Shown: piece by piece, positions 7,506-14,992 of the stretch
Numbering within the stretch: the first letter of the stretch is position 1
Layout: each line of letters starts with the position of its first letter
Source: Tannerella sp.
GTDB taxonomy: Bacteria; Bacteroidota; Bacteroidia; Bacteroidales; Tannerellaceae
Assembly (NCBI GenBank): GCA_031289515.1
Contig: JAITPH010000056.1
Coordinates: 1 to 16,962, forward strand
DNA length: 16,962 nucleotides
Reading direction: 5' to 3'
The notes under the pieces: model-generated
Databases searched by the model: none
What the model was told of the DNA's origin: nothing
What the model saw: the letters and a program-made list of their open reading frames with translations, nothing else
Position numbers and translations under genes: made by a program

Positions 7506-7570
7506 CAATTGATGCAAAAAATAAGAAAACTGCACATTTTTTTGATACTTGTGCAAAAAACGGTATGATT

Positions 7571-8140
7571 ATGAACAGGAAAAATATTGCAATATTCGCC
7601 TCCGGATCAGGCACTAACGCTGAAAATATCATCAAATATTTTGCGGCGGGCGATACTGTCCGAGTAGCTGTTGTTTTGTCGAACAGGCAGAGCGCCGGAG
7701 TTCATGCGAGGGCTGAACGCTTGGGAACGCCTTCGTTTACTTTCGGCAATGCCGAGTTTCGCGACGGAACAGCCATTTTAAGCGTACTTGCCGAGTACAA
7801 GGCGGATTTAATCGTGCTGGCGGGCTTCATGTCGCTCGTTTCGCCCGCTATCATCGACGCTTACGAGGGGAGAATCATCAACATTCATCCCGCGCTGTTG
7901 CCCAGACACGGAGGCAAAGGCATGTACGGCCGTCGCGTTCACGATGAAGTCGTGGCGGAAAAAGAGACGGAAACCGGCATAAGCATACATTATGTCAATG
8001 AACGCTACGACGAGGGACAGATCATTTTTCAGGCTAAATGCGAGGTCTTGCCCGGCGACACGGCAGAAGACGTTGAAAAGAAAGTGCATCTGCTGGAATA
8101 CAGGCACTTCCCGGCGGTAATAGAAGAATTGTTGTCTTAA
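7571..8140 (+). CDS. purN: Phosphoribosylglycinamide formyltransferase
   Basis: This enzyme transfers a formyl group from 10-formyltetrahydrofolate to GAR, the third step of purine synthesis, in the cytoplasm. The protein has 189 residues, near the usual PurN length. The phosphate-binding SGSGTNAENI is at 11-20, the catalytic pair Asn104 and His106 is in INIHPALLP (103-111), and the catalytic Asp147 is in ERYDEGQII. I start at the ATG at 7571 (MNRKNIAIFA), which puts the first beta strand at the normal distance; an ATG at 7565 is also possible, while the longer frame from 7469 would begin inside the proposed promoter region. DUF4254 and GT9 genes follow closely, so a purine enzyme heads an otherwise envelope-related operon. 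Confidence 0.95.
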   Translation: MNRKNIAIFASGSGTNAENIIKYFAAGDTVRVAVVLSNRQSAGVHARAERLGTPSFTFGNAEFRDGTAILSVLAEYKADLIVLAGFMSLVSPAIIDAYEGRIINIHPALLPRHGGKGMYGRRVHDEVVAEKETETGISIHYVNERYDEGQIIFQAKCEVLPGDTAEDVEKKVHLLEYRHFPAVIEELLS

Positions 8141-8148
8141 AAAATATT

Positions 8149-8772
8149 ATGGTTATGGAGAAATTTAGCGCAAAGAGTTATCCTGTTTTTGAAGAATCTA
8201 CTAACGATTATCACATAACGGACGATGTGGATACGCCGATTCGGAATCCGTATCGGGAGAAAAGCATAGAGTATTATCTGTATCTGAAGAACAGGATTGA
8301 TGCGATTCAATGGCATCTCGAAGACATTATCCGGGACACGGCAATCGACCCGGTGAAGGCGTTGTCCATCAAACGCCGGATAGATAAACTGAATCAGGAC
8401 CGTACCGATCTGGTTGAGTTGATAGACAGTTATTTTCTTGATAAATACAGGGACGTGACGGTGTTGCCGGACGCTACGGTGAACACCGAAAGCCCCGCCT
8501 GGGCAGTCGACCGCCTGTCGATTCTGGCGCTGAAGATTTATCACATGCAACGTGAAGTCGAACGCAAGGACGTATCGGAGGAGCATGTCGGAAAGTGCAG
8601 GCTCAAACTCGAAACGCTGACGGAACAGAAAAAAGACCTGTGCGCCGCATTAGACCGGCTTTTGGAAGATATTGGCGCCGGACGCAAATACATGAAAGTA
8701 TATAAACAGATGAAGATGTATAACGATCCTTCGCTCAATCCGGTACTGTACGGTAACAAGCAAGATGTCTGA
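8149..8772 (+). CDS. DUF4254 domain protein
   Basis: This 207-residue protein matches my recollection of the DUF4254 family, found in Bacteroidetes and other bacteria beside sugar-transferase genes. No enzymatic motif can be seen. It is mostly helical and charged, with heptad-like stretches near 46-95 and 130-175, suggesting a helical bundle or coiled-coil partner protein. It has no signal peptide or membrane segment, so it is probably cytoplasmic. It starts 8 bases after purN (a second ATG at 8155 is equally plausible) and its last 8 bases overlap the GT9 start, suggesting translational coupling with the glycosyltransferase. I infer a role supporting LPS core or other glycan assembly; the biochemical function is unknown. 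Confidence 0.75.
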   Translation: MVMEKFSAKSYPVFEESTNDYHITDDVDTPIRNPYREKSIEYYLYLKNRIDAIQWHLEDIIRDTAIDPVKALSIKRRIDKLNQDRTDLVELIDSYFLDKYRDVTVLPDATVNTESPAWAVDRLSILALKIYHMQREVERKDVSEEHVGKCRLKLETLTEQKKDLCAALDRLLEDIGAGRKYMKVYKQMKMYNDPSLNPVLYGNKQDV

Positions 8773-9790
8773 AGTTCTGATAATAAGACTGTCTGCAATC
8801 GGCGACGTCGCTATGACCGTGCCTGTTGTCTATTCTGCCGCGAAGGCGTATCCGCAACATTCGTTTACCGTCCTTACGCAGTCGTTTCTGGAGCCGGTAT
8901 TTATCAATCGTCCGCCGAATCTGAAAGTGGCGGGCTTGAATACGAAGGCTAAGGAGAAATCGCTCTTCGGCTTGATAAGGTTTGCCTTTCAACTCCGAAA
9001 GCGGCGGTTTGACGTGGTGTTAGACCTGCATAACGTCATTCGCTCGCGGATTGTCGACTTCGTGTTCCGGATGATGCTTAAAAAAGTTTTCATAATCGAT
9101 AAAAGGCGGAAGGAAAGGCGGGAGATAACCGCCCGGCCGCCGAAATCGCTGCGTCGGCTATGCCGCGTTACCGACAGATATGCCGAGGTTTTTCACAAGG
9201 CGGGCTTCGTTTTTGAGATGTCGTTTGTTTCGCTTTTCGGGGATAGTTCCGGCGTGCCTGTCGCGGACGTGAAACCGGGACGACGGATAGGCATAGCGCC
9301 GTTTGCCAAACACAGGGGCAAGATTTTTCCGCTTGAAAAGATGGAGAAGGTCGTCGGGATTTTGTCCGGACAGAAGGATGTTACGATATTTCTGTTCGGA
9401 GGGCGCGGCGACGAAGAGGCTGTTTTGAGCAAGTGGGCGGAGCGATATGATAATGTAATAAGCGTTGCCGGCCGGTATGCGCTTGACAGGGAGCTTGAGC
9501 TGATGAACAGGCTGGATGTGCTTGTGAGCATGGATTCGGCTAACATGCATCTGGCTTCTCTGGTTGATACGAAAGTCGTTTCCATCTGGGGCGCGACGCA
9601 TCCGTATACCGGCTTTTACGGTTACCGGCAGCGCGAAGACCGGGCTGTTCAGACGGATTTGCCTTGCCGTCCGTGTTCCGTTTACGGAAACAAGCCCTGT
9701 TACCGGGGCGACCGGGCTTGCCTGAACGCGATTTCGCCGGAACAGGTTGTTGCAAAAATAAATGACTGCACGGATGAGTTACCGCTTTGA
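8765..9790 (+). CDS. Glycosyltransferase family 9 (heptosyltransferase-like)
   Basis: This 341-residue protein has the two-Rossmann GT-B layout of GT9, the family of ADP-heptose:LPS heptosyltransferases. The N-terminal acceptor domain starts with IRLSAIGDVAMTVP (7-20). The C-terminal donor domain carries GIAPFAKHRGKIFPLEKM (176-193), FLFGGRGDE (209-217) and the family hallmark SMDSANMHLAS (255-265), followed by SIWGATHP (273-280). A cysteine-bearing tail, CRPCSVYGNKPC at 301-312, is typical of many GT9 proteins. It probably adds a heptose or related sugar to LPS core on the cytoplasmic face of the inner membrane, but the donor sugar cannot be read from sequence. Its 3' end overlaps the oppositely oriented kinase gene by 12 bases. 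Confidence 0.9.
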   Translation: MSEVLIIRLSAIGDVAMTVPVVYSAAKAYPQHSFTVLTQSFLEPVFINRPPNLKVAGLNTKAKEKSLFGLIRFAFQLRKRRFDVVLDLHNVIRSRIVDFVFRMMLKKVFIIDKRRKERREITARPPKSLRRLCRVTDRYAEVFHKAGFVFEMSFVSLFGDSSGVPVADVKPGRRIGIAPFAKHRGKIFPLEKMEKVVGILSGQKDVTIFLFGGRGDEEAVLSKWAERYDNVISVAGRYALDRELELMNRLDVLVSMDSANMHLASLVDTKVVSIWGATHPYTGFYGYRQREDRAVQTDLPCRPCSVYGNKPCYRGDRACLNAISPEQVVAKINDCTDELPL

Positions 9791-10561
9791 CTTGAAGGTT
9801 TTCAGAAACGCTTTTCTGCGTCTCCGCTGCATGTCGAATTTCCATTTCATCTTGATGCCTCGCTCCGCGCGGTCGTCTTCCCACAGTCTGTGGGCGCAGT
9901 AACAGTAAATGACATGTTTGAAGATGTCCGATCTCTTGGTGAATCTGCACAGATTCTTCAGGCAGGCTTTTACAGGCGGAATCTTTCCGGCGGGATAGAA
10001 GTGCATGCGGTTGTTGTCGATCAGGGAGAAGGTATAGTCGCCTTCTTCCGTTCTTCCGAATAGCGTGTTGGTGGAGTTCAAGTCGTGATGCAGTATGCCG
10101 TTTTCATGCAACTGTGCGACGAAGTAGGCGAAGTCGGTTTCAAAATTGTCCTTGCAGTCGTCGTACTCTCTCAGCTGGTTTATGATCGGGGGCGAGAAGT
10201 CCGGTTCCGAGATGAAGTAGCAATAATCCAGCAATCCGCCTTTCCGGTTCTCTATGAAGGCTATTTCGCGCGGGGCGCTTATTCCCCTGTTGCGGAGTTC
10301 GCAGGCGTTGCGGAATGAGCGTTCCGCCTTGCTGCGTCTGACGTATGTATATACGATGCGCTGAACGAATGCGGGCCGCTTGAAGCGTTTGACGATGACT
10401 TCCCTGTCCGGACTGCCGGGTTCGCCGGGTTTGAAGTGCTTGATGACGTTGCGTTCGCCGTGCAGTACCGTTCCGCCCGATTCAAAAATGCTTTCGATAT
10501 GCTCCGCAAACTGCCTGACGGAGCTGTCGTCCTTGTAATATTCGCTGACTGTTATATTCAT
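9779..10561 (-). CDS. LPS core kinase-like protein (Kdo/WaaP/InaA type)
   Basis: This 260-residue protein has a compact eukaryotic-like kinase fold of the lipopolysaccharide kinase group. Lys58 (VIVKRF) is the likely ATP lysine and Glu80 the partner glutamate. The catalytic loop HHDLNSTNTLF is at 158-168, with Asp160 and Asn165, and the metal-binding LIDNNRM is at 180-186, with Asp182. The C-terminus is strongly basic (QRRRRK...KSKR). Such enzymes phosphorylate Kdo or heptose in LPS inner core. The neighbouring GT9 gene supports an LPS role, although the two are convergent rather than in one operon. I chose the ATG at 10561 (MNITVSEYYK); a TTG at 10582 would lie inside the promoter. Confidence 0.85.
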   Translation of the reverse strand: MNITVSEYYKDDSSVRQFAEHIESIFESGGTVLHGERNVIKHFKPGEPGSPDREVIVKRFKRPAFVQRIVYTYVRRSKAERSFRNACELRNRGISAPREIAFIENRKGGLLDYCYFISEPDFSPPIINQLREYDDCKDNFETDFAYFVAQLHENGILHHDLNSTNTLFGRTEEGDYTFSLIDNNRMHFYPAGKIPPVKACLKNLCRFTKRSDIFKHVIYCYCAHRLWEDDRAERGIKMKWKFDMQRRRRKAFLKTFKSKR

Positions 10562-10579
10562 GTAGTTTGAAATTTTCGG

Positions 10580-10610
10580 CAAAGATAGTGTTACGGAATT
10601 TATTTTGCAA
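10580..10610 (-). promoter_or_regulatory. Bacteroidetes-type promoter for the LPS kinase gene
   Basis: On the minus strand TTG (10610-10608) and TATCTTTG (10587-10580, an exact -7 match) are 20 bases apart. Transcription would start near 10573, leaving a leader of only about 12 bases. It lies just after the RNase H stop, so the kinase can be expressed independently of that gene. Confidence 0.62.
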
Positions 10611-10621
10611 CATTTACGCGA

Positions 10622-11248
10622 CTATTTTCTGCCGAAGTCGGCCGGAATTTCTCCCCAGACGGACGTTTCCCACTTCAGGATTTGCGTGTCGTAGCGGTTC
10701 GTGCGCAGCCACTTCTCGGCTCGTTCGACGAGGTCGAAAACCGGTGCGTTGACGGCCGTGCGTTCGAGTTTCGTCCTGCACTTTTTCAGTCCGACCCAGA
10801 GTATTGCGTTCCGGCTGTCGGAATATATCGGCATCCGGCAGCCGTTTTTCCGGAAAAGCGCCAGTCCGTGCACGAGAGCCAGAAATTCTCCGATGTTGTT
10901 CGTGCCCTGCGCCAGCGGGCCGACGTGAAAAATCTCCTGTCCGGTTTCGACGTAGACGCCGCGATATTCCACGTCTCCCGGATTGCCGCTGCAGGCTGCA
11001 TCGACGGCGAGGCTCTGAAGGACGTACGGCGGATTGCGGACGTCGACGGCGCGTTTACTGCCTCCCACGCCGCGGGAGATGTAGGAAGAAGGCAGGTCGC
11101 CGTAAGCGACGGCAGCTTCTTCCGCCGAGTCGAAAGACTTGTAGAGCGCGCCCTCGAATCCGCTGATTTGCAGCCGGCAGTCGGTCCAGTTGTCGTATAT
11201 TCCCGGATTGACGCCTTTCCATACTACGTAATACTTTTGTCTTGCCAT
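10622..11248 (-). CDS. Ribonuclease H with N-terminal viroplasmin-like (RNase H1 hybrid-binding) domain
   Basis: This 208-residue enzyme should degrade RNA in RNA:DNA hybrids, removing primers and R-loops. Residues about 4-50 (KYYVVWKGVNPGIYDNW...) match the small caulimovirus viroplasmin / RNase H1 hybrid-binding domain that thickens contact with hybrids. The catalytic domain (about 75-208) has the four acidic residues in order: Asp83 (VDAACSGNPG), Glu121 (NNIGEFLAL), Asp144 (YSDSRNAI) and Asp204 (IPADFGRK), so it should be active. I begin at the ATG at 11248 (MARQKYY); the 13 upstream residues possible from an alternative start are unconserved. It is divergent from aroK, with a shared promoter region. 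Confidence 0.92.
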   Translation of the reverse strand: MARQKYYVVWKGVNPGIYDNWTDCRLQISGFEGALYKSFDSAEEAAVAYGDLPSSYISRGVGGSKRAVDVRNPPYVLQSLAVDAACSGNPGDVEYRGVYVETGQEIFHVGPLAQGTNNIGEFLALVHGLALFRKNGCRMPIYSDSRNAILWVGLKKCRTKLERTAVNAPVFDLVERAEKWLRTNRYDTQILKWETSVWGEIPADFGRK

Positions 11249-11284
11249 ATTGACGATACTTTTTTTTATTCCCGAAAGATTCTG

Positions 11285-11292
11285 CAAATATA
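11285..11292 (-). promoter_or_regulatory. Candidate -7 element for the RNase H gene
   Basis: Read on the minus strand the bases are TATATTTG, an exact -7 match, about 37 bases before the RNase H ATG. No TTG is visible at the -33 distance. It lies between the RNase H start and the opposing aroK -7 element. Confidence 0.42.
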
Positions 11293-11305
11293 GCTGTTTT
11301 TGTAT

Positions 11306-11313
11306 TATCTTTG
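11306..11313 (+). promoter_or_regulatory. Candidate -7 element for aroK
   Basis: TATCTTTG exactly matches TAnnTTTG and lies 22 bases before the aroK ATG, the same spacing as at the promoter before position 3851. The -33 region has only a weak resemblance (TTCTG near 11280-11284). Confidence 0.5.
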
Positions 11314-11335
11314 CGTCTTAAATCGAAAGAATATA

Positions 11336-11989
11336 ATGGTACGCATTTTTCTTACAGGCTATATGGGAGCGGGTAAAACGACGATTGGAAAGTCTTTGTC
11401 CCGCAGGATGAATCTGACTTACTACGATACGGATCACTTCATCGAGAACCGCTATCGAAGGAAGGTCGGCGAAATTTTTGCCCTCGAGGGCGAAGACCGT
11501 TTCAGGGAGCTGGAACGCCGCGTGCTGCTCGAGCTGTCGGAGTTTGAGGACGTCGTCATTGCGACAGGGGGCGGAATGCCCTGCTTTAACGGCAACATCG
11601 ACGTTATGAACCGGGCCGGGACGACCGTCTATCTGAAAATTCCTGCAAGGGAACTCGCTTCGCGGCTCGAATCCGCCAAGTCGGCAAGACCCCTGCTGCA
11701 AAACCGTTCGGGCGACGGACTGTTGGACTTCGTCAATGAAGCTCTCGAACAGCGCCGTCCATTCTACGAAAAGGCGAAAATCATTTTCGATGCCGCAAGG
11801 ATGTATACCGAAGCGGATGTCGAACGCCTTGCCGCTAAACTTCAGGATGCGATTTCCGCGCTTGCGTCCGCGACTCCCGTACGCGAGTACACGGCTCCCG
11901 TACGCGAGTACGCGGCTCCCGTACGCGAGTACGCGACCCCCGTACGCGAGTACGCAACTTCCGTTCCGGGGGACGCGCCGCCGGTTTAA
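11336..11989 (+). CDS. aroK: Shikimate kinase with a repetitive C-terminal tail
   Basis: This enzyme phosphorylates shikimate with ATP, the fifth step of the aromatic amino acid pathway. The core (about 1-175) is complete: Walker A GYMGAGKTT at 8-16, the substrate Asp33 (YDTD) and Arg57, the glycine triplet ATGGGM at 77-81, the lid KSARPLL at 115-121, and RRPFY at 140-144. I start at the ATG at 11336; the upstream in-frame extension would cross the promoter. The protein is 217 residues, against about 170-175 for most shikimate kinases. The extra part (180-217) consists mainly of four copies of a seven-residue PVREYxx unit encoded by a 21-bp tandem repeat. The tail lies beyond the fold and should not block catalysis. 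Confidence 0.94.
   Translation: MVRIFLTGYMGAGKTTIGKSLSRRMNLTYYDTDHFIENRYRRKVGEIFALEGEDRFRELERRVLLELSEFEDVVIATGGGMPCFNGNIDVMNRAGTTVYLKIPARELASRLESAKSARPLLQNRSGDGLLDFVNEALEQRRPFYEKAKIIFDAARMYTEADVERLAAKLQDAISALASATPVREYTAPVREYAAPVREYATPVREYATSVPGDAPPV
11873..11956 (+). repeat. Four 21-bp tandem repeats at the 3' end of aroK
   Basis: Four units (11873-11893, 11894-11914, 11915-11935, 11936-11956) follow the pattern nctCCCGTACGCGAGTACnc; units two and three are identical. A decayed fifth copy begins at 11957 (ACTTCCGTTCCGGGG). Each unit encodes PVREY plus two small residues, so copy-number change keeps the frame. Each also contains CGTAC-GCGA-GTACG, a 5-bp stem with a GNRA-type loop; unit one has a C/A mismatch at the base of the stem. 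Confidence 0.93.
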
Positions 11990-12033
11990 TGCAACGCGGA
12001 GCGCATTCAATGCACTTAATCAAAAATTATTTC

Positions 12034-12041
12034 TACCTTTG
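12034..12041 (+). promoter_or_regulatory. Candidate -7 element for korAB
   Basis: TACCTTTG exactly matches the Bacteroidetes -7 consensus TAnnTTTG and precedes korA by about 50 bases. A clear -33 TTTG is absent. The leader that follows includes a small CCTG/CAGG inverted repeat (12056-12067), too weak to call a regulator. Confidence 0.5.
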
Positions 12042-12091
12042 CGGCCGGAAACAAACCTGCAAACAGGCAAAACATATAATAGAAAATTGTT

Positions 12092-13957
12092 ATGACAGAA
12101 CAGACAAAAGTTAAGATGCCGGATCACACGGTGATCCGATTTTCGGGAGACAGCGGCGACGGCATGCAGCTCACCGGAACAATATTTTCAAACATGTCGG
12201 CGATTCTGGGGAACGACATATCCACCTTCCCCGACTATCCCGCCGAAGTACGAGCGCCGCAAGGCTCGCTAAGCGGCATTTCCGGCTTTCAGGTACACCT
12301 GGGGTCGGGAAAAGTCTACACCCCGGGCGACCGTGCAGACGTGCTCGTGGCAATGAATCCCGCCGCCCTCAAGGTAAACGTCAAAAACCTGAAACCCGAT
12401 TCGGTAATAATCATCGACACCGATTCCTTCCGGAAGAAAGACCTCGAAAAGGCGGAGTTTAAAACCGAAAGTCCCTTCGACGAACTCGGACTGACGAGCC
12501 AGCAGGTCATAGCCGCGCCCATCTCCACGATGGTACGCGACGGACTTGCCGGTTTCGGACTCGACAACAAGTCCGCCCTCCGCTGCAAGAACATGTTCAC
12601 GCTCGGACTCGTATGCTGGCTCTTCGACCGTCCCCTCGACACGGCCGAGACAATGCTCAACAGCAAGTTCGCAAAGAAACCCGACATAGCGCAGGCAAAC
12701 ATCAAGGCGCTCGCCGACGGCTACAACTACGGACACAACATTCACGCCTCCGTATCCACCTGCCGCATCGAAAGCAGCCACGCCTGTCCGGGATTCTACC
12801 GCGACGTCAACGGCAACGACGCCGTCTCCTACGGACTAATCGCCGCCGCCGAAAAAGCCGGACTGCGCCTCTTCCTGGGCAGCTATCCCATCACGCCCGC
12901 AACGGAAATACTCCAGCAGCTCGCCAAGCACAAGAACCTCGGCGTCGTCACCCTGCAGGCCGAAGACGAAATAGCCGGAATCTGCACCGCCATAGGCGCA
13001 AGTTTCGCAGGATGCCTCGGCGCCACGTCGACCTCCGGGCCCGGTCTGGCGCTCAAAAGCGAAGCAATCGGACTTGCCGTGATAGCCGAACTGCCGCTCG
13101 TCGTCGTCGACGTCCAGCGCGGCGGGCCATCGACCGGAATGCCCACCAAAAGCGAACAGACCGACCTGCTTCAGGTCATCTACGGACGCAACGGCGAAAG
13201 CCCGGTCGCCGTCCTGGCAGCCTCCACGCCGACCGACTGCTTCGACATGGCGTACTGGGCAGGCAAAATCGCCGTCGAACGCATGACGCCCGTCGTCCTC
13301 CTCTCGGACGCCTTCATCGCAAACGGCTCCTCGGCGTGGAAGATACCCGACATCGCAAACTATCCCGAAATAAAGCCGAACTTCGTCGCCAACTACAAGG
13401 GCGAGGAAGCCTGGAAACCGTATCGACGCGACGGCGACACGCTCGCCCGCTACTGGGCCGTGCCCGGCGCCGAAGGCTTTGCACACCGCATCGGCGGACT
13501 TGAAAAGGACTACGACACGAGTTCCATCTCCACCGAGCCGCTCAATCACCAGAAGATGATTCAGACGCGGCAGGAAAAGATAGACCGTATCGCGGACATC
13601 ATACCCGACGTCGAAGTCGTCGGCGACGCCGACGCCGAACTGCTGCTCGTCGGCTGGGGAGGCACTTACGGCCACCTCTGCGAGACGATGGAGACGATTC
13701 GCTCGAAAGGCCGGAAAGTAGCCGTAGCGCATTTCCGCTTCATCAATCCCCTGCCGCGCAATACGGCGGAAGTGCTGACGCGATTCGCAAAAGTCGTCGT
13801 CGTCGAACAGAACAACGGCCAGTTCGCCGGATACCTGCGCAGCCGGATAGACGGCTTCAATCCCCGAAAATTCAACAGGATAAAGGGACAGCCGTTCGTC
13901 GTTTCCCGCCTCGTCGAGGAATTTATCAAGATAATCGACAACAGTAACCAATGTTAA
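12092..13957 (+). CDS. korA: 2-oxoacid:ferredoxin oxidoreductase, fused gamma-alpha subunit (KorA)
   Basis: This 621-residue subunit, with KorB, oxidatively decarboxylates a 2-oxoacid (most likely 2-oxoglutarate) to the acyl-CoA while reducing ferredoxin, in the cytoplasm. The gamma domain (about 10-200) begins with IRFSGDSGDGMQLTG (15-29). After a linker, the alpha domain starts near 235 and has the conserved GSYPITPATE (263-272), ATSTSGPG (311-318) and QRGGPSTGMPTKSEQTD (342-358). A late EQNNGQFAGYLR is typical of the KorA group. The gamma-alpha fusion is common in Bacteroidetes and archaea. The gene is markedly GC-rich at third codon positions compared with upstream genes, consistent with strong expression bias. 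korB follows 21 bases later. No ferredoxin-like delta subunit is encoded nearby. Confidence 0.94.
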   Translation: MTEQTKVKMPDHTVIRFSGDSGDGMQLTGTIFSNMSAILGNDISTFPDYPAEVRAPQGSLSGISGFQVHLGSGKVYTPGDRADVLVAMNPAALKVNVKNLKPDSVIIIDTDSFRKKDLEKAEFKTESPFDELGLTSQQVIAAPISTMVRDGLAGFGLDNKSALRCKNMFTLGLVCWLFDRPLDTAETMLNSKFAKKPDIAQANIKALADGYNYGHNIHASVSTCRIESSHACPGFYRDVNGNDAVSYGLIAAAEKAGLRLFLGSYPITPATEILQQLAKHKNLGVVTLQAEDEIAGICTAIGASFAGCLGATSTSGPGLALKSEAIGLAVIAELPLVVVDVQRGGPSTGMPTKSEQTDLLQVIYGRNGESPVAVLAASTPTDCFDMAYWAGKIAVERMTPVVLLSDAFIANGSSAWKIPDIANYPEIKPNFVANYKGEEAWKPYRRDGDTLARYWAVPGAEGFAHRIGGLEKDYDTSSISTEPLNHQKMIQTRQEKIDRIADIIPDVEVVGDADAELLLVGWGGTYGHLCETMETIRSKGRKVAVAHFRFINPLPRNTAEVLTRFAKVVVVEQNNGQFAGYLRSRIDGFNPRKFNRIKGQPFVVSRLVEEFIKIIDNSNQC

Positions 13958-13978
13958 ACCCCCTAAACATATAAATAT

Positions 13979-14986
13979 ATGAACACAACATACGAACCGA
14001 AAGACTATAAAAGCGACCAGTACGTCAGGTGGTGTCCCGGATGCGGCGACCACGCCGTGCTGAACTGTCTGCACAAGGCGATGGCACGACTTGGCATACC
14101 GCCCTTTCAAATGGCCGTCATTTCGGGCATCGGCTGCTCGTCGCGCATGCCCTATTACATGAATACCTACGGCTTTCACACGATTCACGGACGCGGCGCC
14201 GCAATCGCCACCGGCGTCAAGACGGCGCGACCCGACCTTAGCGTCTGGCTCGTTACCGGCGACGGCGACTGCCTTGCCATCGGCGGAAACCATTTCATCC
14301 ATGCCGTCCGGCGCAATGTCGACCTCAACATCGTGCTTATGAACAACAAGATTTACGGACTGACGAAGGGACAGTATTCGCCCACGTCCGACCGTGGATT
14401 CGTGTCGAAAAGCTCGCCCTACGGAACGGTCGAAGACCCCTTCGTCCCCGCCGAGCTTGCTCTCGGCGCAAGGGGAACATTCTTTGCACGCGCCCTGGAT
14501 ACGGATTTGGCAAACCTGACGGATATTCTTGAGATTTCCGCACGGCACAGGGGAGCTTCCGTAACGGAAGTGCTTGTCAACTGCGTAATTTTCAACAACG
14601 GAACTCATTCGACCATCGCGGAAAGGGAACATCGCGAAGAGCGCACAATCATGCTCCGTCACGGCGAAAAGATGCTTTTCGGCAAAGACCGTGACAGGGG
14701 GCTTGTGCTCGACGGACTGAAGTTGAAGGCCGTCACCGTCGGACAGGACGGATATGCGCTCGACGACATACTTGTGCACGATGCCCGCGAAAAGGACGTT
14801 ACGCTTCACTACATGCTCGCCATGATGGGCGGAGAACTGCCTGTCGCTTTCGGCGTCATACGCGACGTCGAAGCGCCTGCCTACGATGAATCCGTTCATG
14901 CCCAGATAGAGGACGTGAAAGCCCGAAAGCCCGAACGCACAATCCGTGAGACGCTGATGAAGGGCGACGTCTGGGAGATAAAGTAA
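13979..14986 (+). CDS. korB: 2-oxoacid:ferredoxin oxidoreductase beta subunit (KorB)
   Basis: This 335-residue thiamine-pyrophosphate-binding subunit works with KorA. The cysteine-bearing RWCPGCGDHAV is at 17-27 and SGIGCSSR at 49-56, with cysteines expected to ligate the [4Fe-4S] cluster. The TPP motif is VTGDGDCLAIGGNH (92-105), continuing to MNNKIYGLTKGQYSPTS (121-137), the magnesium and pyrophosphate region typical of the oxoglutarate-type beta subunits. Length is normal for KorB. 2-Oxoglutarate is the best guess for substrate; related enzymes use pyruvate or branched-chain oxoacids, and motifs alone do not exclude them. Its stop lies six bases before a response regulator start. Confidence 0.94.
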   Translation: MNTTYEPKDYKSDQYVRWCPGCGDHAVLNCLHKAMARLGIPPFQMAVISGIGCSSRMPYYMNTYGFHTIHGRGAAIATGVKTARPDLSVWLVTGDGDCLAIGGNHFIHAVRRNVDLNIVLMNNKIYGLTKGQYSPTSDRGFVSKSSPYGTVEDPFVPAELALGARGTFFARALDTDLANLTDILEISARHRGASVTEVLVNCVIFNNGTHSTIAEREHREERTIMLRHGEKMLFGKDRDRGLVLDGLKLKAVTVGQDGYALDDILVHDAREKDVTLHYMLAMMGGELPVAFGVIRDVEAPAYDESVHAQIEDVKARKPERTIRETLMKGDVWEIK

Positions 14987-14992
14987 ACCGGC

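Noticed and set aside
7469..7570. A 34-residue N-terminal extension of PurN
   Set aside because: The extension begins beside the proposed -7 element, is A/T-rich and unlike the family; PurN normally starts just before its first strand, as from 7571.
10682..11293. A 203-codon plus-strand frame opposite the RNase H gene
   Set aside because: The minus-strand protein has all four catalytic acids of RNase H in order; the plus-strand translation resembles nothing.
11318..12010. A 230-codon minus-strand frame opposite aroK, with its own repeat (LAYGSRV)
   Set aside because: It mirrors shikimate kinase and the 21-bp repeat, which is open in every frame because its length is a multiple of three and it has no stop codons. 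No independent support.
14082..14096. TGGCAC-like sequence resembling a sigma-54 -24/-12 promoter
   Set aside because: It lies inside korB and the -12 half is out of register (GGCA where TTGC is needed), so it does not fit the spacing.
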